Origin: Nitrospirota bacterium
GTDB lineage: Bacteria > Nitrospirota > Thermodesulfovibrionia > Thermodesulfovibrionales > UBA6898
DNA length: 64,000 bases
Assembly (NCBI GenBank): GCA_016217675.1
Contig: JACRHC010000002.1
Span: 1-64,000 of the forward strand
Reading direction: 5' to 3'
Shown: piece by piece, positions 32,809 to 40,695 of the stretch
Layout of the letters: each line of letters begins with the position of its first letter
Position numbering within the stretch: position 1 is the first letter of the stretch
Made by a program: the position numbers and the translations under genes
The notes under the pieces: generated by a model
The model's input: only the letters and a program-made list of their open reading frames with translations
Databases searched by the model: none
What the model was told of the DNA's origin: nothing

Positions 32809-34710
32809 CTAAAAGTGTTCTGCTCCGTCAACCATGAGCCGTGAGATATTTTTTGCGAAAAGTGCGGGGTCCTTCGGCTTCAGGCCGGAAAGCAGGAGCG
32901 CCTGGTCAAGGAGCAGCGCAGTATATTGAGCAAGGACGGGGGCACTGCTGTCTTTTTCGAAGATACGGTTCATGGCTGCAAAGAGCGGATGGGCCGGATT
33001 GATCTCAAGGACCTTTTTGTGCTCAGGCACTTCCTGTCCCATTGCCTTCAGCATTTTTTCCATTCGCGGATCAAGGTCTCCTTCGTCACCGACAAGGCAG
33101 CAGGGAGAATCCTTGAGCCTCCCTGAAAGGCGCACATCCTTCACATCGTCCTTTATCTGATCCCTGATAAAATCCATGAGCTTGCTGAACTGTTTCTTCT
33201 CCTCTTCATTGTCTGCAGTCTTGTCCAGCTTTATGTCACCTTTGAGCACTGATTTGAACTTCTTGCCTTTATATTCGAAGCCGCTGAAGATGAAGTCATC
33301 GATATCATCGGCCATGAAGAGCACTTCGTAGTCTTTTTCTGCAAAGACCTCAAGGTACGGAGATGCCTGCATTTCCTGGAGTGAAGGGCCGGTTATGAAG
33401 TAGATATCGGTCTGTCCGTCTTTCATGGCAGAAACATATTCATCAAGCGTCCTCAGTTTGTCTTTTTCAGCTTTTGTGGAACTGAACAGGAGAAGATCAG
33501 CGATGGTTTCCTTCTTTGCAAAGTCCAGATGCAGACCTTCCTTCAGAATCCTGCCGAACTCACGGTAGAACTGCAGGAATTTATCATAATCAGCCTGCTT
33601 CATTTCAGCGAGAGTATCCAACACTTTCTTTGTGATATTGTTCTTTATGACCGTAATCTGCCGGTTGTTCTGGAGGATCTCGCGCGACACATTCAGCGGC
33701 AGGTCTGAAGAATCAACAACGCCCTGTACAAACCTGAGATAGGCCGGGATAAGCTCCTCGCAGTGGTCCATGATCTGGACCTTTTTGACATACAGGGCAG
33801 GGCCTATCTTGAACTCTTTGTAGAAGATGTCAAGAGGGGCGTGGGACGGCATATAAAGGAGACAGGTAAACTCTGACGTGCCTTCAGCCTTATAGTGAAT
33901 GACCTTGAGGGGGTCAGAGAAATCATGGGAAAGATGTTTGTAGAATTCGCCATGTTCGCTCTCACTGATCTCTGCCTTGTCCCTGAGCCAGATCGCTTTT
34001 CCCGTGTTGATCTGCTCGTCTTTTTTTACTTTTACCTTCAAGGTCTTGTCTAAAGCTGACTCTTCTTCTCTTTCGGTCTCAAGCATTATGGGGTATTCGA
34101 TGTAGTCAGAGTATTTCCTTACAACATCCCTGATCTGCCATTCGTCCAGGTATGTTTTTTCCTCCGCTTTGATATGCAGGACAACGTCTGTGCCGGGCGT
34201 CTTTTTTGTAAACTCCTCAATCGTGAATGTGCCGTCAGCGGTTGACTCCCACCTGATCCCTGCCGTTTCCTTTGCTCCGGCCTTTCTCGATAACAGCGTG
34301 ACCCGGTCACAGATCATGTACGCAGAGTAAAAACCGACGCCGAACTGGCCGATCAGGTCCGGGCTGTCCTTGATCGCCTTTTCCTTCAGCGTCGCGAGAA
34401 ATTCCTTGGTGCCTGAGTGGGCTATGGTCCCCAGGGCCTTAATTGCTTCGTCTTTGGTCATGCCGATGCCGTTGTCACTGATCGTCAGGGTTGCGGCATC
34501 CTTGTCTGCAGATATCCTGATCCTCCATTCCCCTTTATGCTCAAGGATATCAGGATTGGTGAGAGATTCATATCTGGCCTTGTCTATGGCGTCAGAGGCA
34601 TTGGAGAGCAGTTCCCTGATGCTGATCTCCTTGTGAGAATACAACGAGTGGATCATGAGATCCAGCAGTTGGTTGACTTCTGTCTTGAATTCGAATTTCT
34701 CGGTTGTCAT
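32809..34710 (-). CDS. htpG: Chaperone HtpG (bacterial Hsp90)
   Basis: The 633-residue ATP-driven chaperone has the N-terminal GHKL domain (LLSNASDAIDKARYESL, LTISDNGIGM, TIAHSGTKEFL, GQFGVGFYSAYMI), a middle domain (VQGVVDSSDLPLNVSREILQ) and a C-terminal dimerisation domain. Length is normal. A promoter with a CIRCE operator precedes it (34740-34800), so heat control by the HrcA repressor is likely. Confidence 0.97.
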   Translation of the reverse strand: MTTEKFEFKTEVNQLLDLMIHSLYSHKEISIRELLSNASDAIDKARYESLTNPDILEHKGEWRIRISADKDAATLTISDNGIGMTKDEAIKALGTIAHSGTKEFLATLKEKAIKDSPDLIGQFGVGFYSAYMICDRVTLLSRKAGAKETAGIRWESTADGTFTIEEFTKKTPGTDVVLHIKAEEKTYLDEWQIRDVVRKYSDYIEYPIMLETEREEESALDKTLKVKVKKDEQINTGKAIWLRDKAEISESEHGEFYKHLSHDFSDPLKVIHYKAEGTSEFTCLLYMPSHAPLDIFYKEFKIGPALYVKKVQIMDHCEELIPAYLRFVQGVVDSSDLPLNVSREILQNNRQITVIKNNITKKVLDTLAEMKQADYDKFLQFYREFGRILKEGLHLDFAKKETIADLLLFSSTKAEKDKLRTLDEYVSAMKDGQTDIYFITGPSLQEMQASPYLEVFAEKDYEVLFMADDIDDFIFSGFEYKGKKFKSVLKGDIKLDKTADNEEEKKQFSKLMDFIRDQIKDDVKDVRLSGRLKDSPCCLVGDEGDLDPRMEKMLKAMGQEVPEHKKVLEINPAHPLFAAMNRIFEKDSSAPVLAQYTALLLDQALLLSGLKPKDPALFAKNISRLMVDGAEHF

Positions 34711-34739
34711 CTAAAATATAACCTCTCTCAATAAGTTTA

Positions 34740-34766
34740 TTAGCACTCATAGACTAAGAGTGCTAA
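34740..34766. promoter_or_regulatory. CIRCE operator (HrcA binding site) upstream of htpG
   Basis: TTAGCACTC, nine bases, GAGTGCTAA: both arms match the CIRCE consensus perfectly. It lies directly downstream of the htpG -10, between promoter and gene, where a bound repressor would block transcription. Confidence 0.92.
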
Positions 34767-34770
34767 CTTA

Positions 34771-34800
34771 TTTATATTACAAAGTAATTTGTCATGTCAA
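34771..34800 (-). promoter_or_regulatory. htpG promoter
   Basis: On the minus strand TTGACA (34795-34800) and TATAAA (34771-34776) are 18 bases apart, with the CIRCE element beginning five bases downstream. Confidence 0.7.
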
Positions 34801-34850
34801 GGATAATGATGTCTGAAGAGCGAAAAAAGTCCTGCAGATCAGGGACAAGA

Positions 34851-34877
34851 CTGGAGGGGCCTGTTCGGCCCCTCCAG
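34851..34877. terminator. GC-rich hairpin at the end of the porin gene
   Basis: CTGGAGGGGCC and GGCCCCTCCAG form a perfect 11-base stem with a five-base loop, six bases after the porin stop on the minus strand. The trailing T tract is poor, so termination or mRNA stabilisation are both possible. Confidence 0.6.
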
Positions 34878-34882
34878 ATGTC

Positions 34883-36511
34883 TTAGAACTCTACGTCAAA
34901 CGTAAGATAGATATTGCTCGCTTTACTGAGAGGAGGATACATTTGTGTATCCATGGGATTAGAGGTATTGAGGTTGCTGATTTTTCTCGGTTCTCCAAGC
35001 CAGCCGTTGCTGCCGGTATAATTGAAGTCATAGTGCTGGTAGCCGAGCCTTGCATAGGCCTTGCCCAGCTTTGAGATCGGCTTGCTCTTTATTTCCTGGA
35101 TGATGTATGCCTCATACACGTTGCCGCGTGTTCCGAGTTTGCTTGCCCACATGTCATCCGCAGCAGGAGCAAATGCTATCCAGTACTTCGAGCCGTAGTT
35201 GTATTCGAGTCCGATCTTGGTGCCCGTGTTTTTGAGATCGTAGCGTGCGCCAACGTAAAACGCTGAACCGGTATGATCCTCTGTTGACGTCCCATCGTTA
35301 AGCAGACCGTAGTCGCCGGCAAACTGCATATCTCCTGTATCGAAGGTACTGTTGCTGTTCATATCCATATAGCCAAAGGGAAGAGAGTACGTCCTGCCGC
35401 TTGGATGGGATCTGCTTAGGGCTGCTGAAGCGAATAGGTTCAGGTCGCCGGGCCCCACATTATTTATCTTGCCCATCACGAGAGTGCCGAACTGGTCTAT
35501 ATCTCCGACATTTGCCTGCACGTCTCCCCAGGCGGCTATCGGCGGGTTGCTCATCATGTTAAAGGCCCTGTTCCATTGAAACTCAACGCGGAGATTATCC
35601 GTGTCATACGGAACAACGTTCAGGCCTATCAAGTCAGTATCTTTCAATCCATTGTTCATCGGCCTCATGCCGCTGTCAAAGCCCCTTCCATAGCAGAGCT
35701 TGGCATAGGCGCCCGGAAGGATATCAATGTCCGGCGCAACACCGAGGGTCATGCCGTCAAAGGCGTAGTCAACAAGAAGGGCCGGGACTCCGGAGTTTCC
35801 GCTGTATTCCTTATTCTGGCGCAGATTGGAGGGAACGCCGCCTGTAGAAGGCCTTCTGCCGACAGAGAACCAGACCGGCTGATTGGCGATGTTGCTCCAG
35901 GTGGCAAAGGCCTGGTCAACCCGCAGAACATTGTCCTGAGGTATGTGACCTACATTTCCGTCAAAGACACCGGATTTTTCGGGGGAGAAGAATTGGTCAG
36001 AAACAGCGCTCGAATCATTTCCGCCAAAGACCTTGTACATCAGCAGCCTGGCCTTGACCGTAATATCCTCTGTTGCCCTGGCCCTGAGATTGAGCCCGAA
36101 ACGGTTCGTCATGAGCGTGTCGTTCTTCGGATCGTAGCCGTTGACAGGCCTTGAATAGGTGAACATATTTACGCCGGGAATCGGCGAGGGCAGGGGGCCG
36201 TACTGGGCAGAGGGGTCATACTGCATATAATCGTGTACGTCCCCCTTTAATGAATCAAGCCTGAAGCGGTAATCGCCGCCGATCTCGAGCCAGGAAGGCT
36301 TCTTTGCGTCATCAGCCTTCTTCTCGACCTTGGTGATCCTCTGCTCCTTTACGTCGTCCTTCTTCTGGATCTCCTGCATCTGCTGCTTTACCTTGTCCAG
36401 TTCTCTTGTCAGATCCTCAATCTTCTTGAGGAGATCTGCCTGGTCAAGCGCAAATGCAGGGAGAGGGACAATGAGGGTCAGAGCGATCATTGCTGCAAGA
36501 AATAATCTCAT
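34883..36511 (-). CDS. Outer-membrane porin-like protein (DUF3373-like)
   Basis: The 542-residue protein has a signal peptide (MRLFLAAMIALTLIVPLPAF cut near ALA), a coiled coil at about 25-70 (DLTRELDKVKQQMQEIQKK), then a long beta-strand-rich region with the characteristic GGDYRFRLDSLKGD and NRFGLNLRARATEDI, ending in aromatic YLTFDVEF typical of outer-membrane barrels. It resembles DUF3373 proteins that accompany multiheme cytochromes. It is the last gene of the octaheme cytochrome unit, so a role as a sheath or pore for electron or substrate transfer is inferred. Confidence 0.8.
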   Translation of the reverse strand: MRLFLAAMIALTLIVPLPAFALDQADLLKKIEDLTRELDKVKQQMQEIQKKDDVKEQRITKVEKKADDAKKPSWLEIGGDYRFRLDSLKGDVHDYMQYDPSAQYGPLPSPIPGVNMFTYSRPVNGYDPKNDTLMTNRFGLNLRARATEDITVKARLLMYKVFGGNDSSAVSDQFFSPEKSGVFDGNVGHIPQDNVLRVDQAFATWSNIANQPVWFSVGRRPSTGGVPSNLRQNKEYSGNSGVPALLVDYAFDGMTLGVAPDIDILPGAYAKLCYGRGFDSGMRPMNNGLKDTDLIGLNVVPYDTDNLRVEFQWNRAFNMMSNPPIAAWGDVQANVGDIDQFGTLVMGKINNVGPGDLNLFASAALSRSHPSGRTYSLPFGYMDMNSNSTFDTGDMQFAGDYGLLNDGTSTEDHTGSAFYVGARYDLKNTGTKIGLEYNYGSKYWIAFAPAADDMWASKLGTRGNVYEAYIIQEIKSKPISKLGKAYARLGYQHYDFNYTGSNGWLGEPRKISNLNTSNPMDTQMYPPLSKASNIYLTFDVEF

Positions 36512-36574
36512 GCTACACCTCCATATATAATATTGCCCGAACCCGTTTTGCGGGAAGGGTGCCAGGTCTGTTGT

Positions 36575-36892
36575 CTAACAGCCGGGCTTTGTGCCTTTCA
36601 GGTCGTTTGCTCCTTCAATGACGTTTTTGCCGTCTTTTACGGTATAGCGTATCCTGACCTCGTCATCCTTAAAGAGACGGTCATCGAGCTTTATCAGCGC
36701 CTTCTCATTCCTGATGACAAAGGTCATCTCCTTGTTGTCATCGGTCCTGATGACAAGCGTCTTTGCTTCAAGGTCATAGTCCTTGATCTTGCCCTTTACA
36801 CTCAGTTTCTCCTCTGCGAGAGAGAAGCCCGCGAACAGGGCTACGCAGAATGCCGCCATCACTGCAACCATCAACATCCGTTTTGCTTTCAT
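36575..36892 (-). CDS. Small exported beta-rich protein
   Basis: The 105-residue product has a clear signal peptide (MLMVAVMAAFCVALFAGFSL, cleaved near LAEE). The mature part, KLSVKGKIKDYDLEAKTLVI then EMTFVIRNEKALIKL and DDEVRIRYTVKDGKNVIEGA, looks like a small OB-fold or similar barrel. It is not one I recognise. It lies 63 bases upstream of the porin and downstream of the octaheme cytochrome in the same direction, so it probably belongs to that system. Confidence 0.75.
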   Translation of the reverse strand: MKAKRMLMVAVMAAFCVALFAGFSLAEEKLSVKGKIKDYDLEAKTLVIRTDDNKEMTFVIRNEKALIKLDDRLFKDDEVRIRYTVKDGKNVIEGANDLKGTKPGC

Positions 36893-36960
36893 GTATCCTC
36901 CTTTTTCCCTTCTAAGGGAGTGGGGAGGTGGATATTTCGACCTCCCCTGCTAAAATTGCG

Positions 36961-38418
36961 CTATTTATGTGCTGCTGTCTTCTTTTCGATCTTTGTCGCT
37001 GTGTCGCTGAGAGTCCTGGCGCCGACCCTCATTGGGTCCCCATCATAACCGAGGGCCTTCCAGTCGAGGCGTCTGCCCTCCATGTGGCAGTCCTTGCATT
37101 TCAATGCCTGATCCTTTGGGGCGACCTCATGATTGATGCTGCCGTAGAAGGCGGTCTCTACGAATTGGTGCTTGCCGCTGTAGGGAAGACCCGAGCCCTT
37201 GGCTCCATCGGTGAGACCCTTTTCCCAGTCAAAATGCTCCCATACGCCTTTGTAGGTCTGAGGTATCAGGAGATATTTGAAAGTGCTGTCCATGGGCTGT
37301 TTTCCGGTATGAACCTTGAACGGGTAGATCTTTGCCTTGCGGTCTTTAATGTTTCCTGTCGGTTTTGATATATACACGGTCTTTGAAGAGTCCTTGATCT
37401 TGTCACCCTTCATATACCGCTCTATCTGACCGTCATACCAGGCATAGGTCGGGATAACGTTCATGGCCCAGACAAAGTGACCTTTGTGTTTAGCATAGGT
37501 CTCCTTGCCGAACTGCTCCTCAGGCTCTATATCCTTGCCGAGAGTGGACCAGTCCCAGCGCATCTTTGTTGCCTGACCTCTGGCAAATGCTGGTACATGG
37601 CATGTCTGGCATGCGACTGTCTGCGTATGCTGATTGAGAACTTTTCTTGATGCTGAATCCTTATGCGGGTCTCTGTGGCAGTCTTCGCAACTCACCCTGC
37701 CATCATTGGTGGCGAGGAAGGTGGATGCACCTGCGATCTTGTGATCTTTTACCGTGTGACAGCCCTGGCAGGACATGTCAGTTACGCCTCCCATATGCAC
37801 ATCATGCTCGCGCGTCGGTTTTGCCATGGTTGAATCAAGGTCTCCGTGCTTGACCGCGTCGCCCCCTCCGCCATAGAAGTGACAGACGCCGCAGTTATCC
37901 CGGTTGGGTGAGGCGACGCTCTGGGCTGCCTTTGTGAGATTCATTTTGCCCTGTTCCATGAGCTTGCGATCAGGCTCCCCTGCGAGGCCCTTGCGATAGT
38001 TTCCTTCTTTTGCGTGGCAGATCAGGCAGTCTATCTTTGTCTTGTCCGTGAAGGTGAAGGTATTATCCACCCAGCCATAGCTCGGATGACACTTGGCGCA
38101 GAACTCTTCGTTTGCGCATTTCTCGCCTCCCTGGATCGAGATGCAGAAATTGTTGATCATGTTGAGCTTGCCATACTCCTCCTTGCTGCTCTCCATCCCT
38201 TTGATCGTTCTGGGGAGTCCCTTCCATTTCCAGTGGGGCGTTTTCATGAAATCCTCTGCCTGTTTGTCATGACACTGCAGACAGGTCTTTGTAACATCCT
38301 CGCCTGATTTGAAGGGGCCTTTCAGATACTGCGCGTGGTCCGCAGCATGCGAGATACCGAAAAGCATGCAGCTTGTGATGATGACTGCCGATACCGTTGA
38401 GAGAGCCGGGACTTTCAT
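36961..38418 (-). CDS. Octaheme c-type cytochrome, tetrathionate reductase family
   Basis: The 485-residue exported protein contains eight CXXCH heme sites: CLQCH, CAKCH, CLICH, CGVCH, CQGCH, CEDCH, CQTCH and CKDCH. The signal peptide is STVSAVIITSCMLFGISHA. FMKTPHWKWKGLPR and NEEFCAKCHPSYGW match the octaheme tetrathionate reductase family, related to hydroxylamine- and nitrite-reducing multihemes; the real substrate is open. The ATG at 38418 has GGAGG five bases upstream, so eight extra residues (to 38442) are not used. It leads the unit with the small exported protein and the porin. Confidence 0.92.
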   Translation of the reverse strand: MKVPALSTVSAVIITSCMLFGISHAADHAQYLKGPFKSGEDVTKTCLQCHDKQAEDFMKTPHWKWKGLPRTIKGMESSKEEYGKLNMINNFCISIQGGEKCANEEFCAKCHPSYGWVDNTFTFTDKTKIDCLICHAKEGNYRKGLAGEPDRKLMEQGKMNLTKAAQSVASPNRDNCGVCHFYGGGGDAVKHGDLDSTMAKPTREHDVHMGGVTDMSCQGCHTVKDHKIAGASTFLATNDGRVSCEDCHRDPHKDSASRKVLNQHTQTVACQTCHVPAFARGQATKMRWDWSTLGKDIEPEEQFGKETYAKHKGHFVWAMNVIPTYAWYDGQIERYMKGDKIKDSSKTVYISKPTGNIKDRKAKIYPFKVHTGKQPMDSTFKYLLIPQTYKGVWEHFDWEKGLTDGAKGSGLPYSGKHQFVETAFYGSINHEVAPKDQALKCKDCHMEGRRLDWKALGYDGDPMRVGARTLSDTATKIEKKTAAHK

Positions 38419-38758
38419 GAAGACCTCCTGCCTGATGGGCATTCAACGAGCTGTGCGTTAATAGAAAATGAATGGTTGTCTGTTTTACAGCGGAGGGAGA
38501 TTAGGCGGATGCTGAAACGCGAATGTTGATTGGATAAAAAGGGATGATCTGCTGCAACAGATACACATTCTCCTCGTGGTGAATCCGACTTCATGAATTT
38601 TACTGTGCCACAGAAATGTTGCATTGTCAACAATATTCTAAACTCATCGAGTGTGAATGTATTATGTTTCTAATTTAAGAAATGATATTACATGATCTAA
38701 TCCCCTGATAAATAAGAAAACTCTCTTCAAACAGAATATGAAAAGACAAAGTTTATGG
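38419..38758. other. Divergent intergenic region, octaheme cytochrome / amidohydrolase
   Basis: About 340 A/T-rich bases between two divergent genes. TTGACAATG on the minus strand and TAAAAT before the plus gene suggest promoters, but I cannot place a convincing pair of hexamers or an FNR-type palindrome. No open frame with family features. Confidence 0.4.
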
Positions 38759-38772
38759 TAAAATTGTGGCAT

Positions 38773-39831
38773 ATGAATCCGGACGAAAATGGCGTAATCT
38801 ATAAGGTAAGGAACATGCTTTGTGCTGAGAGCGAAGACGCAGTTCCGCAATATCTCTGGACATTCAAAGGGACAATTCAAGCCCTCTCGGCAGATGAAGA
38901 TCTCAGGCCAGGCGCTAAGGTCATGGATTTCGGCCTGCTGGATATCGCCCCGCTTTTCTGTGATTATCACCTGCACTTTTCCCTCAAGTCTGACATCGCG
39001 ATAGAAGACTCAGGTCGGCAGCTCCTCTGTCACGGAATAGGGACTGTATTTGATGGCGGTGATAAGGACTGTTATGGGGTATCTGTCAGAGATAAGCAGA
39101 AGGAAAGGCCGGAAATCAGGTCTGCCGGTTATGCCTTATTCAGAAAGGGAGGGTATGGTGCTGCCATCGGGCAGGGTGTTGAGAGCGTTGAAGGTGCTGT
39201 TGTTGCGATTGATGAACTGCAGTCACGCTCGGTCGATTATATAAAGATCATCAATTCCGGCATCTTCGATCCTGAATCAGGGCAGCTCACTTCCGGCGGA
39301 TTCGATGCCCGTGAGCTCGATCGCATTGTTGATCATGCCCGGAGCAGAGGACTGGATGTATATTGCCACGCAAACGGAGATCGGGCAGTGAAAGATGCAG
39401 TGGACGCAGGTGTGACCGCTATTATCCACGGGCTGCATGTAAGCGGTCCGACGCTGTCAGCCATGGCTGCCAACAATGTGTCATTCATACCTACTATGAA
39501 TGCATTTCAGAGCCTTGGCGCAGTGGCCAGATCGGACAGGGGCCATGTCAACATATCTTCGGCAGTCTCCGGGCATATGGCTGCTGTCCGCAAGGCCTAT
39601 GACCTGGGCGTAAAAATCCTGCCGGGAAGTGATGCAGGACCACGATTTCTGCCCTATGGCAGTTCGTACCTTGCAGAACTCCGACTCTTTGAACAGGCGG
39701 GGATACCGTATATCGGGATCCTTCGCGCTGCCTCCATGACGGCCTTGCAGGTCAATGCTCCTGCAGACTTTGTGGTCCTTGATGGTCTGTCTGTCAGATC
39801 TGTTGTTGTCAACGGAAAGGTGCTGTCCTGA
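38773..39831 (+). CDS. Metal-dependent amidohydrolase (imidazolonepropionase-like)
   Basis: The 352-residue enzyme has the amidohydrolase metal ligands: DYHLHF, then DYIKIINSG with a carbamylation-type lysine, DVYCHANGD, IIHGLHV and LPGSDAGP with the final Asp. Substrate unknown. The ATG at 38773 is chosen: TAAAAT (38759-38764) is eight bases upstream, so the earlier ATG at 38755 would lie before the transcript start. The gene is a single unit; it ends 85 bases before the selenoprotein cassette. Confidence 0.85.
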   Translation: MNPDENGVIYKVRNMLCAESEDAVPQYLWTFKGTIQALSADEDLRPGAKVMDFGLLDIAPLFCDYHLHFSLKSDIAIEDSGRQLLCHGIGTVFDGGDKDCYGVSVRDKQKERPEIRSAGYALFRKGGYGAAIGQGVESVEGAVVAIDELQSRSVDYIKIINSGIFDPESGQLTSGGFDARELDRIVDHARSRGLDVYCHANGDRAVKDAVDAGVTAIIHGLHVSGPTLSAMAANNVSFIPTMNAFQSLGAVARSDRGHVNISSAVSGHMAAVRKAYDLGVKILPGSDAGPRFLPYGSSYLAELRLFEQAGIPYIGILRAASMTALQVNAPADFVVLDGLSVRSVVVNGKVLS

Positions 39832-39916
39832 TCAGTGCTCTTTGAGACAAATTGCTTTATGCATCTGTTACTATTAAAATTAAGATATTTTGAGACAATA
39901 AAGGAGAAGATTATTA

Positions 39917-40312
39917 ATGAAAAGACTGACCTTATTACTGATAGGCTTGCTCATCCTCACCTATTCGGATGCCACTGCAGATACCTCTAAAATCATCAGT
40001 GCAGACGAACTGAAGAAGATGATGGACAGCGGAAAGCAGTTTGCGCTGGTTGATACGCGGACAGAAGAGGAATTCAGGCAGGGACACTTACCTAAAGCTA
40101 TAAATATTGCACCGGAGAAAGTGGCCGACATTGCGGCGCTTCTTCCGAAGGCCAGGGGCATTACCCTTGTCTTTTATTGCCGGGGAGTCGGTTGAGGCCT
40201 TTCAAAGCAGGCTGCGGTCGCAGCCGAGAAGGCCGGGTACACCGATATCCGGATATTCCAGGGAGGCTACCCCGAGTGGACGGCAAAGGGATATAAGACC
40301 GTAACAAAATAA
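39917..40312 (+). CDS. Exported rhodanese-like selenoprotein (Sec encoded by TGA at 40193-40195)
   Basis: Read through its single TGA, the gene gives 131 residues: a signal peptide (MKRLTLLLIGLLILTY), then a single rhodanese domain with MDSGKQFALVDTRTEEEF, GHLPKAINI, and the active loop FYCRGVG-U-GLSKQAA, followed by EKAGYTDIRIFQGGYPEW. The domain continues without a break after TGA and ends at TAA. Relatives have YCxGxxCxLS, so TGA replaces their second conserved Cys. The catalytic first Cys is present. A SECIS-like hairpin follows immediately. AAAGGAG precedes the ATG. The alternative, a nonsense mutation, is unlikely given the next gene shows the same pattern. Confidence 0.82.
40196..40234 (+). 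promoter_or_regulatory. SECIS-like hairpin after the rhodanese TGA
   Basis: The 39 bases right after TGA fold into an outer stem GGCCTT/AAGGCC and an upper stem GGCTGC/GCAGCC with the tetraloop GGTC (40216-40219). The E. coli fdhF SECIS also exposes GGUC at its apex. The loop lies 21 bases after the TGA, in the range known for bacterial SECIS elements. Confidence 0.75.
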
Positions 40313-40327
40313 GAAGGAGAGGCTGCC

Positions 40328-40693
40328 ATGAAATATACTGTTATTCTATTCTTTGCATTTTTACTGTTCTGTCAATCTGCTTATGCAGGTGAAATCAGCG
40401 GTGCCGGACCTGTTCTGCTCGCTGAAAACCGGGCAGGTGACGTCAAGGCTGTTATGTACATGACAACGTGGTGACCATACTGCAGAAAGGCCCGTGAGGA
40501 CCTTAAGAGGATGGGGGTAGACCTCGTTGAATATGACATTGAAAAGGATGAAGCCAGGAAGGCGGAAATGAAGAAACTGACCGGCGGGTCGACCATGGTG
40601 CCGGTCATCGATGTAGAGGGAATCGTGATTCGGGGATATGCAGCTGACGAAATCAGATATGCTGTTGAGAAAAAGAGGAAGGAAAAGCGGTAA
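40328..40693 (+). CDS. Exported glutaredoxin-like selenoprotein, UPYC active site (Sec encoded by TGA at 40472-40474)
   Basis: Read through TGA, this gives 121 residues: a signal peptide (MKYTVILFFAFLLFCQSAYA) and a glutaredoxin domain with VMYMTTW-U-PYCRKAREDL, GVDLVEYDIEKDE, the cis-proline TMVPVIDVEG and GYAADEIRYAV. Glutaredoxins have CPYC there, so TGA sits at the catalytic N-terminal cysteine (residue 49), the place where known selenoprotein glutaredoxin-like proteins have Sec. Two ATG/Met choices after TGA are inside the fold and leave no active site. A SECIS-like hairpin follows. The gene is 15 bases after the rhodanese and 2 before the TlpA-like gene. Confidence 0.87.
40475..40514 (+). 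promoter_or_regulatory. SECIS-like hairpin after the glutaredoxin TGA
   Basis: CCAT (40475-40478) pairs with ATGG (40511-40514); above an internal loop AAGGCC (40487-40492) pairs with GGACCTT (one bulged A) and leaves the five-base loop CGTGA (40493-40497), which exposes GT. The upper stem starts 13 bases after the TGA, close to the E. coli spacing. Confidence 0.7.
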
Positions 40694-40695
40694 AA

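Noticed and set aside
39917-40693. Rhodanese and glutaredoxin as pseudogenes broken by nonsense mutations
   Set aside because: Both TGA codons fall at conserved active-site cysteines, the frames continue intact to proper stops, and each is followed by a SECIS-like hairpin. Two such accidents in adjacent genes are unlikely.
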